A stretch of 64,000 bases of DNA from Saccharomonospora sp. CUA-673. Lineage in GTDB: Bacteria > Actinomycetota > Actinomycetes > Mycobacteriales > Pseudonocardiaceae. Numbering within the stretch: position 1 is the stretch's first letter; every line of letters starts with the position of its first letter. A model generated the notes under the pieces. The model was not told the DNA's origin, did no database searches, and saw only the letters and a program-made list of their open reading frames with translations. Shown here piece after piece: positions 1 to 9,430 of this stretch. The stretch is from the NCBI RefSeq assembly GCF_001942305.1, contig NZ_MKKE01000008.1:1-64000 (forward strand), given 5' to 3'. A program made the translations under genes and the position numbers.

Positions 1-470
1 GCGGTTGGTCGACGTGGGCGGGGTGCGGTCGTGGTCGGCCGGGTGTCGGTCGGGCGACCGTCGGTGGGACCGGGCTGGCTGGACTGCCCGTCGCCGGGGG
101 ACTGCGGCGGGCGCTGCGGGTTGTCCCGGGTGGTCGTCACCCGTGTCGGTGTGCCGTCCGGGCCGACGCTGATCGAGGTCGTCACCGAGGGACCGGGCCG
201 CTCGGGGTTCTCGCCGGGCACGGGGCGGCCGTCGACCATCTCGGTGGTCGCGCCCGGGGCCGGGTTGTCCAGGTCGGGGGCCTGGCCGTCGTTGCCGGTG
301 CTCACCTGGGAGCTGTCGTCGCCCGCGGTGTTGTGCCCCTCGGGAGCGGCGACCTGCGCCAACGCACCGAACGCGGTCGAGAGCACGAGCCCGCTCGCGG
401 CCAGCGCGAGGTAGCCGGTGCGTTGCCAGCGGCCCGACGGCTCGCTGGGCGGTGCGACCTCGGTCGACAT
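1..470 (-). CDS. Pro/Thr-rich membrane-anchored or secreted protein, C-terminal end outside window
   Basis: The frame is open on the minus strand from an ATG at 470 to the window edge, so only the first ~156 residues are visible. The start has a good ribosome site (GGAGGAAA, 4 bases before the ATG). A short polar N-terminus with RW and R residues is followed by one hydrophobic segment at about residues 19-40, rich in Ala, Leu and Val, which can act as signal anchor or signal peptide. The rest is low complexity: Pro, Thr, Gly, Asp and Ser with repeated PT and TT pairs, typical of an extracellular linker or wall-spanning stalk. No catalytic domain is visible in this part, so function is unknown. 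Confidence 0.7.
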   Translation of the reverse strand, partial: MSTEVAPPSEPSGRWQRTGYLALAASGLVLSTAFGALAQVAAPEGHNTAGDDSSQVSTGNDGQAPDLDNPAPGATTEMVDGRPVPGENPERPGPSVTTSISVGPDGTPTRVTTTRDNPQRPPQSPGDGQSSQPGPTDGRPTDTRPTTTAPRPRRPT

Positions 471-580
471 GAGTTTCCTCCGACTCGAATGATCGGGTGG
501 ACGACGGCGGCACGCTACCACCTTCGGGTTATCGGCCGGGACTCAGCTGCGGGTAAGGGTGTGCGGGCCGTCACTCCTGC

Positions 581-904
581 GTGCGGCACCATGGACGTGT
601 GGGTGAGCAACAGGACACGGGGTCGCAAACCGGGCCGGTGCGGCTGACGGCGTGGGTGCACGGCGCGGTGCAGGGAGTCGGTTTCCGCTGGTGGACGCGG
701 AGCCGGGCGCTCGAACTGGGCCTGGTCGGCAGCGCCACGAACCTGTCGGACGGCCGCGTCCAGGTGGTCGCCGAAGGCCCCGAGGACGAGTGCACGGCGT
801 TGCTCGCCCTGCTGCGCGGCGGCGGCACGCCGGGTCGGGTCGAGCACGTCGCCGAACTGTGGGCCGACCCCAAGGGCGGGCTGACCGACTTCGTCGAACG
901 CTGA
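581..904 (+). CDS. acyP: Acylphosphatase
   Basis: Small cytoplasmic enzyme that hydrolyses acyl phosphates such as acetyl phosphate or 1,3-bisphosphoglycerate. The protein shows the family signature in order: [11 protein letters not shown] near the N-terminus, with the catalytic Arg in the GFR turn, then [16 protein letters not shown], containing the catalytic Asn, followed by an EG pair. It is 107 residues from the GTG at 581; an in-frame GTG at 599 would give 101 residues, closer to the family's usual 90-100. Neither has a clear ribosome site. It sits 195 bases before smc, an order common in actinobacteria. Function is secure; the exact start is not. Confidence 0.9.
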   Translation: MRHHGRVGEQQDTGSQTGPVRLTAWVHGAVQGVGFRWWTRSRALELGLVGSATNLSDGRVQVVAEGPEDECTALLALLRGGGTPGRVEHVAELWADPKGGLTDFVER

Positions 905-1099
905 ATCCGACGCCGGACCGCCCCCGGCCGGTCACCCGTGTGACGCGTGTGCCGTGGGGGACCGGAGAGGTGAAAGTGGCAGGTCGGCGCGCGATCGAGG
1001 TCGTGGCACGCCCGGGCGTCGTCCCACGGCCCGCCGGAGCCGCCGGGTAGCATCTGCCGATTGAACTCCCCGCATCGTGAGTGAAAGGTCAGACGCCGC

Positions 1100-4000
1100 G
1101 TGTACCTCAAGAGCTTGACGCTCAAAGGCTTCAAGTCGTTCGCGTCGGCGACCACGTTGCGCTTCGAACCGGGTATCACCTGCGTGGTCGGCCCGAACGG
1201 CTCGGGCAAGTCGAACGTTCTCGACGCGCTGCGGTGGGTCATGGGCACGCAGGGCGCCAAGGACCTGCGCGGCGGCAAGATGGAGGACGTCATCTTCGCC
1301 GGCACGTCGGGCCGCGCGCCGCTGGGCCGCGCCGAGGTGACGTTGACGATCGACAACGCCGACGGCGCGCTGCCCATCGAGTACTCCGAGGTGTCGATCA
1401 CGCGCCGCATGTTCCGCGACGGCGCCAGCGAGTACGAGATCAACGGCAGCAACTGCCGACTGCTCGACATCCAGGAACTGTTGTCCGACTCCGGTATCGG
1501 CCGGGAGATGCACGTCATCGTCGGTCAGGGCCAGTTGGCGGAGATCCTGCAGGCCAAGCCGGAGGACCGGCGCGCGTTCATCGAGGAGGCCGCGGGCGTC
1601 CTCAAGCACCGCAAGCGCAAGGAGAAGGCGCTGCGCAAGCTCAACGCGATGCAGGGCAATCTCGACCGGCTCAACGACCTCACCACCGAGTTGCGGCGGC
1701 AGCTCAAGCCGCTCGGCAAGCAGGCGGAGATCGCGCGGAAGGCGCAGACGGTCCAGTCGGAGCTGCGGGACGCGAAGCTGCGCCTCTACGCCGACGACCT
1801 GGTCACGCAGCGGGAGTCGATCGCGAAGGAAGAGGCCGACGAGAACGCCGCGCGCGCCCGCAGGCCGAGGTGGAGCAGGCGCTCGAGGTCGTCAGCTCGG
1901 AGCAGGCCGATCTGGAGCATTCGCTGGCCGAAGACGCGCCGATGCTGCAGGCGGCGCAGGACACCTGGTACAAGCTCTCGTCGCTGGCGGAACGACTCCG
2001 CGGCACGGTGCGGCTGGCCGTGGAGCGGCAGCGGCACCTGTCGGCGGAGGTCGAGGTCGGCGGCACCGGCCGCGATCCGGAGGAGCTCATCGCGGAGGCC
2101 GAGGAGGCGGCCGCACGCGAGGAGGAGCTGAACGAGGAGGTCGGCGAGGCCCGGTCGGTGCTGGCCGAGGCCACGGAACGCCGCGAGCACCTCGAACGCG
2201 TGGTGCAGGAGGCCGAACGCGCCCACATGGCGGCGGTGCGCGCGATCGCCGACCGCAGGGAGGGCATCGCGAAGCTCTCCGGTCAGGTCGAGGCGTTGCG
2301 CAGCAAGAACAACGCCACGGCCGACGAGGTGGAGCGCATCTCGGCGAGTATCGAGGAGTCCGAGGCGCGCGCCGAGACGGCGGCCGAGGCGCTCGAGGCG
2401 GCGCGCGCGGAGGGCGGCGTCGAGGACTCCGACGACGAGGGCCTCCAGGAGCGGCACCAGCGTGCGGTCGAGGCGGCGAACGTCGCCAAGCAGCGGGTGG
2501 ACGAGCTGGTCAAGGCCGAGCGCAGCGCCGAGCGGGACATCGCGTCGGAGAAGGCCCGTGTCGATGCGCTGTCGATGGGGTTGAACCGCAAGGACGGTGC
2601 GGGCGCGCTGTTGCAGGCGTCCGAGCAGGTGCCGGGCCTGCTGGGCTCGGTGGCGACGTTGTTGACGGTGGAGACGGGTTTCGAGGTCGCGTTGGCGGCG
2701 GCGCTCGGCCCGGTCGCCGATGCGGTGGCCCTGTCGGCGGGTGGCGATGCGCTGACCGCGTTGGCCTATTTGAAGGACAACGAGTCGGGCCGGGCCGGGC
2801 TGTTGCTGGGTGGCGCGCGGTCCGATGTGGACCTGACGTCGTGGCCCGCGTTGTCGGGCGGTGCGCGGTGGGCGCGTGAGGTCGTCACCGCACCGGAGGC
2901 GTTGCGGCCGGCGGTCGAGCGTGCGTTGGCTCGGGTGGCGGTCGTCGACGGGCTGGACGACGCGCGCGCGTTGATCGCCCGGCATGCCGGGGTCACGGCG
3001 GTGACTCGCGACGGCGATGTCCTCGGCGAGCACTGGGCGGTCGGCGGTTCGGCGAAGGACGAGAGCGTCATCGAGGTCCAGGCCGCGGTCGACGAGGCGC
3101 AGGACCGGTTGGCTGCGGCGGAGCGGGCGCTGGAGCGTGCGTCGGCCGAGCTCGAGGGTGCGCGGGCCGAGCAGGACGCGCGGCAGGGCGAGGTGACCGC
3201 GGCGAAGGAGGCGTTGGGCGAGGCGAAGGTCCGCAAGGCGCGTTCGACGGAGCGGCTGAGCAGCCTGGAGCAGACGGCGCGTTCGGCCGAGTCCGAGGTG
3301 GAGCGACTGCGGAACCAGCGCGCGAAGGTCGAGCAGAGCCGGCAGGACGTGTTGACGCAGTTGGCCGAGCTGGAGGACCGCTTGGCCGCGGTGTCGGAGG
3401 AGCCGGTCGAGGAGGACCCGGACACCTCGGAGCGCGACGATGCGGCCGAGTCGCTCACTGCTGTCCGCCAGGAGGAGGTCGATGCGCGGCTGGCGTTGCG
3501 CACGGCCGAGGAGCGTGCCCGGAGCATCGCGGGCAAGTCGGATGCGTTGTTGCGCGAGGCGGAGGCCGAGCGGCAGGCCAGGGAGCGCGCGGAGCAGGCG
3601 CGGGTGGCGCGGGAGCGTGGCGCGGCGATCGCCGAGGCGGTGGCGACCGGTGGTGAGGTGGCGCTCGATCGGATCGAGACGTCGTTGCAGCGGGCCGCGG
3701 CCGAGCGGGATGCGATCAAGGCGCGGCGTGAGGAGCGCGAGACGGCGCTGATGCAGGTGCGCGGCAAGGTCAAGGAGTTGACGGGGGAGCTGGAGAAGCT
3801 CACCGACGCGGTGCATCGGGACGAGGTGGTGCGCGCCGAGCAGCGGCTTCGGTTGGAGCAGCTGGAAACGAAGATCACCGAGGAGTTCGGGATCGGGTTG
3901 GACGATCTGGTCTCCGAGTACGGCCCGCATGTGGATGTCCCGCCGGGTGCGGGTGAGTTGGCGGAGTACGAGGCGGCGAAGGAGCGCGGCGAGACGGTGG

Positions 4001-4734
4001 CCGAGCCGCAGCCGTTCCAGTACGACCGGCCGACGCAGGAGCGTAGGGCGAAGCGCGCGGAGAAGGATCTGGCCCAGTTGGGCAAGGTGAATCCGTTGGC
4101 GTTGGAGGAGTTCGCGGCGCTCGAGGAGCGGTACAAGTTCTTGTCGACGCAGTTGGAGGATCTCAAGGAGACCCGCAAGGATCTGTTGACCGTGATTCAG
4201 GAGGTCGACGACAAGATCCTCGAGGTTTTCACGAGCGCCTACGAGGATGTCGCGCGCGAGTTCGAGACGGTGTTCTCCGTGTTGTTCCCCGGCGGCGAGG
4301 GTCGCATGGTGTTGACCGAGCCGGACGACATGCTCGCCACGGGTGTCGACGTCGAGGCGCGTCCGCCGGGCAAGAAGGTCAAGCGGTTGTCGTTGTTGTC
4401 CGGCGGCGAGAAGTCGTTGGTCGCCGTTGCCATGTTGGTGGCCATCTTCCGCGCCCGCCCGTCGCCGTTCTACGTGATGGACGAGGTCGAGGCCGCTCTT
4501 GACGACACCAACATGCGCCGGCTGATCGGCTTGATGGAGCAGTTGCGCGACAGTTCGCAGCTGATCATCATCACGCACCAGAAGCCCACCATGGAGATCG
4601 CCGACGCGTTGTACGGCGTGAGCATGCAGGGCGACGGCATCACGAAGGTGATCTCGCAGCGCATGCGCGCCGACACCGCCGAGCCCGAGCCGGCGCCCGC
4701 CGAAGTGGCCGAGGCCGAGCCCATCGAGGCGTAG
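1100..4734 (+). CDS. smc: Chromosome segregation protein SMC (one apparent frameshift)
   Basis: Structural ATPase of the condensin-like complex that compacts and segregates chromosomes. The N-terminus from the GTG at 1100 has the Walker A loop GPNGSGKSN at residues 31-39. Long coiled coils rich in Ala, Glu, Arg and Leu flank a hinge at about residues 510-640. The C-terminus has the ABC signature LSGGEKSL near residue 1097 and Walker B/D-loop [11 protein letters not shown]. The reading frame shifts by one missing base near 1857, inside the first coiled coil; with one base restored the product is about 1,211 residues, the normal SMC length. Since both halves are perfectly conserved I infer a sequence error, not a pseudogene. 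ScpA and ScpB are not in the window. Confidence 0.93.
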
Positions 4735-4758
4735 GACGTTCGCGTCGCCACGGTTCGT

Positions 4759-5981
4759 TCAGAACGGTGGTGGTTCGTCGTTCGGACCTGGCGCTTTGTC
4801 GGGTGCGGACGATCGGGGTCCGAGTACGGTTTCGCGCTTGTCGGTGTAGGCGATGCCGAGGGGCGTGGTGACCGAGGACGTGCCGTGGACCGGGTCGTAG
4901 GAGTGGGTCCAGCCGGGTGCGTTCTTGAGCCGGTGGTGTCGGCGGCAGCGGGGCGCCGCGTTGTCGGTTGAGGTCGAGCCGTTGTCTTCGGCCCACTGTT
5001 GTTGGTGGTCGAAGTCGCAGTGCCGAGCGGGTCGTCGGCACCAGGGCACGACGCACATCCGGTCGCGAACCCGGACGACCTTGCGGATCGTCGAATTCGG
5101 ACGATACGACGATCGCCCCAGGTCAACCGGGTTCCCGGTGGCGGAATCGCAGAGGACTTTCCGCCATACGGACTTCGGGTTGGTCATGATCTCCCGCGCA
5201 TAAGCAGCGGGCACCGGTCCGATCCCGTCGATGGATGCCCCGGTCTCGGACATCGACAGCGCGGTGTCGATGGGCATGTGGAGATAGACCATCGCCGCCG
5301 ACTGGGGCACGGTGACGCCGGGGTCGTTGCCCAGGAGCAGGTCGGCGAACACGTCGGCCCGAAGCTGGTCGAGATTCCGTGAGGTGTCGGAGAGGCGAAG
5401 CTTGCGCGCGATGGCGTCGACGCGGGCGTAGGCGGCCGAGGCGACGTCGGACGCAGATCTGCCGACAGGCGCGACTGCGCGTAGACCCCGTGATCCAACG
5501 TGACTTTCCGACCCTCATGCGCCATCCGAGCGGCAGCGGTCTCAGCACCGGGATCAACCTGCTTGACGATCTGCGAAGCATGCCAAGCCATGTTCCGAGG
5601 CTGCCACGCCGTCAGAGACAGGCGGGAAAGCTTCTCCTCCAGCATCCGATCCACCTCAAGAGCATCGGAATCAGAAACCGGCGCGACAGTATTCAGCACC
5701 CGCTCGGCGCCATACCGATCCACCTGCCCCTCCCGCATAGCGGAAAGCAACCGAGGCATCCGATAAGTCAACGCCAAAGCGGTATGAATCCGATCCAAAA
5801 CCCCCTGAGGTGACAGTCGAAGCTCAGGCGCCAACGCCTCAGCCAACGACCGCCGCTCCACCGAATCCGACGACGCGCCGTCATCGAGCGAAGCAAGAAA
5901 CGACACCTCAGCAGCATCAGCCCGAGCCCGCAAAGCAAGCACCGACCGAGCCCGATCAACGATCCCCTCAACATCTCTCAC
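4759..5981 (-). CDS. DUF222/HNH endonuclease domain protein, 13E12 repeat-like (one frameshift)
   Basis: Two-part protein of about 407 residues. The N-terminal helical DUF222 domain (from the GTG at 5981: VRDVEGIVDRARSVL) is followed by a C-terminal HNH nuclease domain with CVVPWC, CDFDH and CRRHHRLKN, giving the usual zinc ligands and the catalytic DH/HH residues. Such genes occur in many copies in mycobacteria and relatives (13E12/REP13E12-like); their biological role is unclear. The frame changes near 5450, explained by one missing base in a C run of the coding strand. The 5' third and the upstream DNA are clearly lower in GC than the surroundings, which suggests transfer. The frameshift may be an error, as elsewhere in this window, but a genuine decayed copy is possible here. 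Confidence 0.8.
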
Positions 5982-6138
5982 GCACCCAATAATACCGAAC
6001 AACTGATCGACAAACACCACCCACAAGCATGACGAAAAATCACCACTTAAAGTAACCAAAACATCCCGCAGGATCGACACGGCCGAAGCGAAGCAAGGCC
6101 AACCCCGCCAACCACCCAACCCACAGAACCGCCTCTGT

Positions 6139-6282
6139 GAAGTGTCATCCCGTCGACCTAAACCGGAACCATCACACTGCAGTCAGGGCGCAACCCGAAA
6201 CCAAACAGGCGCCCAACAACGAAACCTTGCGCCCTGACTGCAGTGTGATACCCCAAACGAGAGGTCGACGGGATGACACTTC
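6139..6282. repeat. Long imperfect palindrome with two nested perfect arm pairs
   Basis: Outer arms at 6139-6159 and 6262-6282 are perfect 21-base reverse complements (arm begins GAAGTGTCATCCCGTC). Inner arms at 6171-6193 and 6227-6249 are perfect 23-base reverse complements (arm begins ATCACACTGCAGTCAGGG). They are separated by an unpaired 11/12-base bulge and closed by a 33-base A/C-rich loop. As RNA, either strand would fold into one long hairpin. No target duplication or transposase is visible at its ends. It could be a small mobile element, a non-coding RNA or a barrier between units. Confidence 0.75.
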
Positions 6283-6349
6283 CCCCGGCGGCAAAGCCGC
6301 CCAACATCCCGGAGACCTGCCCAGCCGGCGAGGCGCCCTCACTCCCAAA

Positions 6350-6424
6350 GCAACAACACGGCGACGCGAAGTGCTGACACGGCGACGCAGAACGCTGACA
6401 CGGCGACGCGGGGTGCCAACACCA
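6350..6424 (+). repeat. 21-bp-period tandem repeat, locus A (4 copies)
   Basis: Cores begin at 6350, 6371, 6392 and 6413, exactly 21 bases apart. The core is GTGCTGACACGG or variants (GCAACA..., ACGCTG..., GTGCCA...), each followed by a 9-base variable segment such as CGACGCGAA. The same unit is found at 27117, 28792 and 43712. Confidence 0.85.
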
Positions 6425-6442
6425 CGTCCCCGAAACGACGAC

Positions 6443-6473
6443 GGGGCCGGTGGACGTCACGCCCACCGGCCCC
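6443..6473 (-). terminator. Hairpin terminator after the symporter gene
   Basis: GGGGCCGGTGG (6443-6453) and CCACCGGCCCC (6463-6473) are perfect 11-base arms around a 9-base loop. It lies about 20 bases past the stop of the minus-strand symporter gene. No U-tract follows, as is usual in high-GC actinobacteria. Confidence 0.7.
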
Positions 6474-6492
6474 GCACCAAGCCGCCGCCCGA

Positions 6493-8004
6493 CTACACGG
6501 GCTCTTCCTCCTTCTCGGTGGCCACGGTCTTCGGGTCGGGGTCGCTGTGCCGGAGGGACAGCAGGCCGCCGACGACGAGGGTGACGACGACGCCGAGGGG
6601 GACGTACCAGGGGAAGGCGAGGGGGAGTTCCTCGCCTTCGACGGTGAAGGTGACGCCGAGGACGAAGAAGCCGGCGACGGCGATGGTGCAGACGAACGCG
6701 ATGATCGCGTCGAGCTCGCGGGCCTTCTTCACGAGCATGCCGAGGAAGAAGGCGCCGAGCAGTGCGCCGTAGGTGTAGCTGGCGATGCTGAGGCCGAGTT
6801 CGACGACGGGGGTCTCGCTGGTGGTGAACATGGAGGCGAAGCCGACGAACACCACGGCCCAGATGATCGTCCAGATGCGGGCCTGCTTGAGCTGGGTCGC
6901 GTCGGAGAGCTTCTTCTTGGTGAACCGCTCGTACAGGTCGGCCACGGTGGAGGTCGACAGCGAGTTGAGCGACGAGGAGATCGTCGACATGGCCGCGGCG
7001 AGGATGCCGGCGATGAGGATGCCGGCGAGGCCTGCGGGCAGTTCGGTGATGATGAAGTGCGCGAACAGGTCGTCGGGGTTGGACAGTCCGAGCTGGTCGA
7101 TGCTCTGTCCGCCGAAGAACGACCACAGCATCGCGCCGACGACGAGGAAGATCGCGAACTGGAAGAACACGACGACACCGCTGGCGATGACGGCCTTCTG
7201 GCTGTCGCGCACGGTCTTGCAGGCCAGCAGGCGCTGCACCATCAGCTGGTCGGAGCCGTGCGAGGCCATGGCGAACAGTGCGCCACCGACGACGGCGGTG
7301 ATGAACGCGTACTGGTCGGTGACGATGTTGGAGCCGAACTCGAACATCTGGAGCTTGCCCTCGTCGACGAGTCCGCCGAACCAGCCGTCGGGCAGTTGGC
7401 CCGCGAGGATGACGATGGCGGCGATGGCACCGAGCACGTAGATGCCCATCTGCACCACGTCGACCCAGATGACGGCGCGGATGCCGCCGAAGTAGGTGTA
7501 GATGACGGCGACGAACGCGATGGCGGCGATGACCATCCAGTACGACACGTCGAGTCCCATGGCGTCGAGCACAAGCTTGACGGGGATGGCGGTGGCGAAC
7601 AGGCGCACACCGTCGGCGAGAAGGCGCGTGACGAGGAACGTCACCGATGCGGTGCCCTGCAGCCCGCCGCCGAAGCGTTTGCCGAGGAACCCGTAGGCGC
7701 TGACGAACCCGCCCTGGTAGTACTTCGGCAGCAGCACGAACGCGACCACGGTGCGGCCGATGAGGTAACCGATCGCGAGCTGCAGGTAGGTGATGTTGCC
7801 GAGGTAGGCCACGGTCGGCACGCTCAGCACGGTGAGCGTGGACGTCTCGGTGGCCACGACGGAGAAGGTGACCGCCCACCACGGCACCCGCCGGTTGCCG
7901 ACGAAGTAGTCGTTCGACGACTTCTGCTTACCGCTCAGCAGGATGCCCAGGATCGGGGTTCCCACCAGGAAGATCGCGATGATCGCGAGGTCCAGTGCGC
8001 GCAT
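6493..8004 (-). CDS. Sodium/solute symporter (SSS family)
   Basis: Integral membrane transporter of 503 residues with about 13-14 hydrophobic helices and the SSS hallmarks: GNRRVPWW near the N-terminus, a Gly-rich YFGGIRAVIWVDVVQM segment, and an MSTISSSLNSLSTSTVADLYERF loop of the kind that helps form the sodium site. It is a full-length member. It follows anmK by only 38 bases on the same strand, so the two are probably co-transcribed. I infer that it imports an amino sugar or other wall-derived compound feeding AnmK; the substrate cannot be read from sequence alone, and SSS members also carry sialic acid, proline or other solutes. The hairpin at 6443-6473 would end the transcript. Confidence 0.85.
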   Translation of the reverse strand: MRALDLAIIAIFLVGTPILGILLSGKQKSSNDYFVGNRRVPWWAVTFSVVATETSTLTVLSVPTVAYLGNITYLQLAIGYLIGRTVVAFVLLPKYYQGGFVSAYGFLGKRFGGGLQGTASVTFLVTRLLADGVRLFATAIPVKLVLDAMGLDVSYWMVIAAIAFVAVIYTYFGGIRAVIWVDVVQMGIYVLGAIAAIVILAGQLPDGWFGGLVDEGKLQMFEFGSNIVTDQYAFITAVVGGALFAMASHGSDQLMVQRLLACKTVRDSQKAVIASGVVVFFQFAIFLVVGAMLWSFFGGQSIDQLGLSNPDDLFAHFIITELPAGLAGILIAGILAAAMSTISSSLNSLSTSTVADLYERFTKKKLSDATQLKQARIWTIIWAVVFVGFASMFTTSETPVVELGLSIASYTYGALLGAFFLGMLVKKARELDAIIAFVCTIAVAGFFVLGVTFTVEGEELPLAFPWYVPLGVVVTLVVGGLLSLRHSDPDPKTVATEKEEEPV

Positions 8005-8042
8005 TGGTCACTCCTACCGTGTCTCGCGCGGGTTGACCACCC

Positions 8043-9233
8043 TCAGCCGCGAAATCGACGACGTTGGTGGGTCGGGAGGGCGAGCGGCTGCTCACCTGGG
8101 GTGATGCTGCCGAGTACGCGGGGCCCGCGGGCGCCCGTCGCGCTCGGCACGGTGCCGGCGAGGCCGTGCCAGGACAACCAACCGAGCACCGCGGTCAGGT
8201 AGGCCTCCTTGGCATCGGTCGGCATGCCGAGTTCGTCGCTTGTGCGCATTGTCAACCGGGTGGCCAGCGCGCGCATCAGGGTCGGGTTCCGGACCCCTCC
8301 GCCGGAGGCGTACACGGTCGTCGCGCCGTGCCGGGCGCACGCATCGGCGATCGTCGTCGCGGTCAGTTCGGTGAGGGTCGCGAGCAGGTCGGCGTCGTCG
8401 ACGGGCGGCAGTCCGCCGAGCGCCTCGTCGAGGTAGGTGCGGTGGAAGTGCTCCTTGCCCGTGGACTTGGGCGGCGCGGCCGCGTAGTACGGATCGGCCA
8501 GCAGCCGGTCGAGCAGGTCGGTGCGGACGTGGCCGCGCGCCGCGATCTCCCCGTCGACGTCGCTGCCCTGCGCGCCGCCGCTGACCTGCGTGGCGGCGAG
8601 GTCGAGCAGTGCGTTGCCCGGTCCGGTGTCGTAGGCGAGCACGTCGTCCGGGTCGCTGCCGGTGGGCGGGACGACCGTGATGTTGCCGATCCCGCCGATG
8701 TTCAGCGCGACGGCCGGCGTGTTCTCGCGGTCGGCGACCGCGCGCAGCAGCAGCGCATCGAGTGTGCTGGCCAGCGGCGCGCCGTGGCCGCCTGCGGCGA
8801 CGTCGCGGACCCGCAGGTCCGACACCACGGGCCGTCCGGTGCGCTCGGCGATCCACGCGGGTTGCCCGATCTGCAGCGTGCCCAGGGCGTGGCCGCCGGA
8901 GATCCAGTGGAACACCGTCTGGCCGAGCGAGGCGACGACGTCGACCGGTCCCACCTGCTGTTCGGCGTGGACCACCGCGTCGGCGAACGCCTGGCCCACG
9001 CGGGTGTCGAGTTTGGCGAGCTGTTCGGCCGAGCACGGTGCCGGCGGCAGGGCCGCGAGCAGGTCGGCGCGCAGCTCGTCCGGGTACGGGCGTTCCCACT
9101 GGCCGCGTGGGGTGAGGACGAGTTCGGCGCCGGACGCGTCGGTGGCGTCGACCGTCAGTTCGGCGACGGCGACGTCGATGCCGTCCACGGAGGTCCCGGA
9201 CAGCAGTCCGGCGACACGGAGTGAAGGGGACAC
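8043..9233 (-). CDS. anmK: Anhydro-N-acetylmuramic acid kinase
   Basis: Cytoplasmic kinase that opens and phosphorylates 1,6-anhydro-N-acetylmuramic acid to MurNAc-6-phosphate during recycling of peptidoglycan fragments. The 396-residue protein has the family start LLSGTSVDGIDVAVA (residues 10-24), a DTGPGNALLD phosphate loop in the middle and a GGGVRNPTLM motif in the C-terminal half, in the expected order and length. It is first in a probable two-gene operon with the SSS symporter. The 5' side faces ftsY, transcribed the other way, with about 190 bases between them for two promoters. Confidence 0.92.
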   Translation of the reverse strand: MSPSLRVAGLLSGTSVDGIDVAVAELTVDATDASGAELVLTPRGQWERPYPDELRADLLAALPPAPCSAEQLAKLDTRVGQAFADAVVHAEQQVGPVDVVASLGQTVFHWISGGHALGTLQIGQPAWIAERTGRPVVSDLRVRDVAAGGHGAPLASTLDALLLRAVADRENTPAVALNIGGIGNITVVPPTGSDPDDVLAYDTGPGNALLDLAATQVSGGAQGSDVDGEIAARGHVRTDLLDRLLADPYYAAAPPKSTGKEHFHRTYLDEALGGLPPVDDADLLATLTELTATTIADACARHGATTVYASGGGVRNPTLMRALATRLTMRTSDELGMPTDAKEAYLTAVLGWLSWHGLAGTVPSATGARGPRVLGSITPGEQPLALPTHQRRRFRG

Positions 9234-9430
9234 ATCAGTGGTCTAGTCCAATGAGCTGACGTGCGCAACACGTTCAGTGGGTTTCTGGCCACGATGGATG
9301 CCGGACCGTTAACTTCTGGCACCCGAGTGTGCGCCCTGAGCGCGGCGGTTGCGGCCGCTGTCGCGGGGCGGGGGCTCCGGCGGTCAGGGGGAGCAGGATC
9401 GGACACGGGGCCAGTGGGAGGATGGCGGAC

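Larger units (their letters stand above)
5982..6492. other. 510-base intergenic region with lower GC and several repeats
   Basis: No gene is seen. The first ~150 bases (5982-6130) are unusually A-rich for this chromosome (for example ACGAAAAATCACCACTTAAAG near 6037) and probably hold the promoter of the HNH gene. Then follow a long inverted repeat (6139-6282), a short GC hairpin GGCGGCAAAGCCGCC at 6287-6301, a 21-bp tandem repeat block (6350-6424) and a strong terminator hairpin (6443-6473). Confidence 0.6.

Noticed and set aside
1786-4578. A 930-codon open frame on the minus strand across smc
   Set aside because: It is a mirror of GC-rich codon bias: Leu/Arg/His-rich with no domain, while the plus strand has full SMC motifs.
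4759-5981. Restriction-modification or defence system
   Set aside because: HNH domain alone, no methyltransferase or partner; fits the DUF222/13E12 type.
6350-6424. Arg-rich peptides (LTRRRG type) encoded by the 21-bp repeats
   Set aside because: The frame is open only because 21 is a multiple of 3; no start, ribosome site or in-frame link to the preceding genes.
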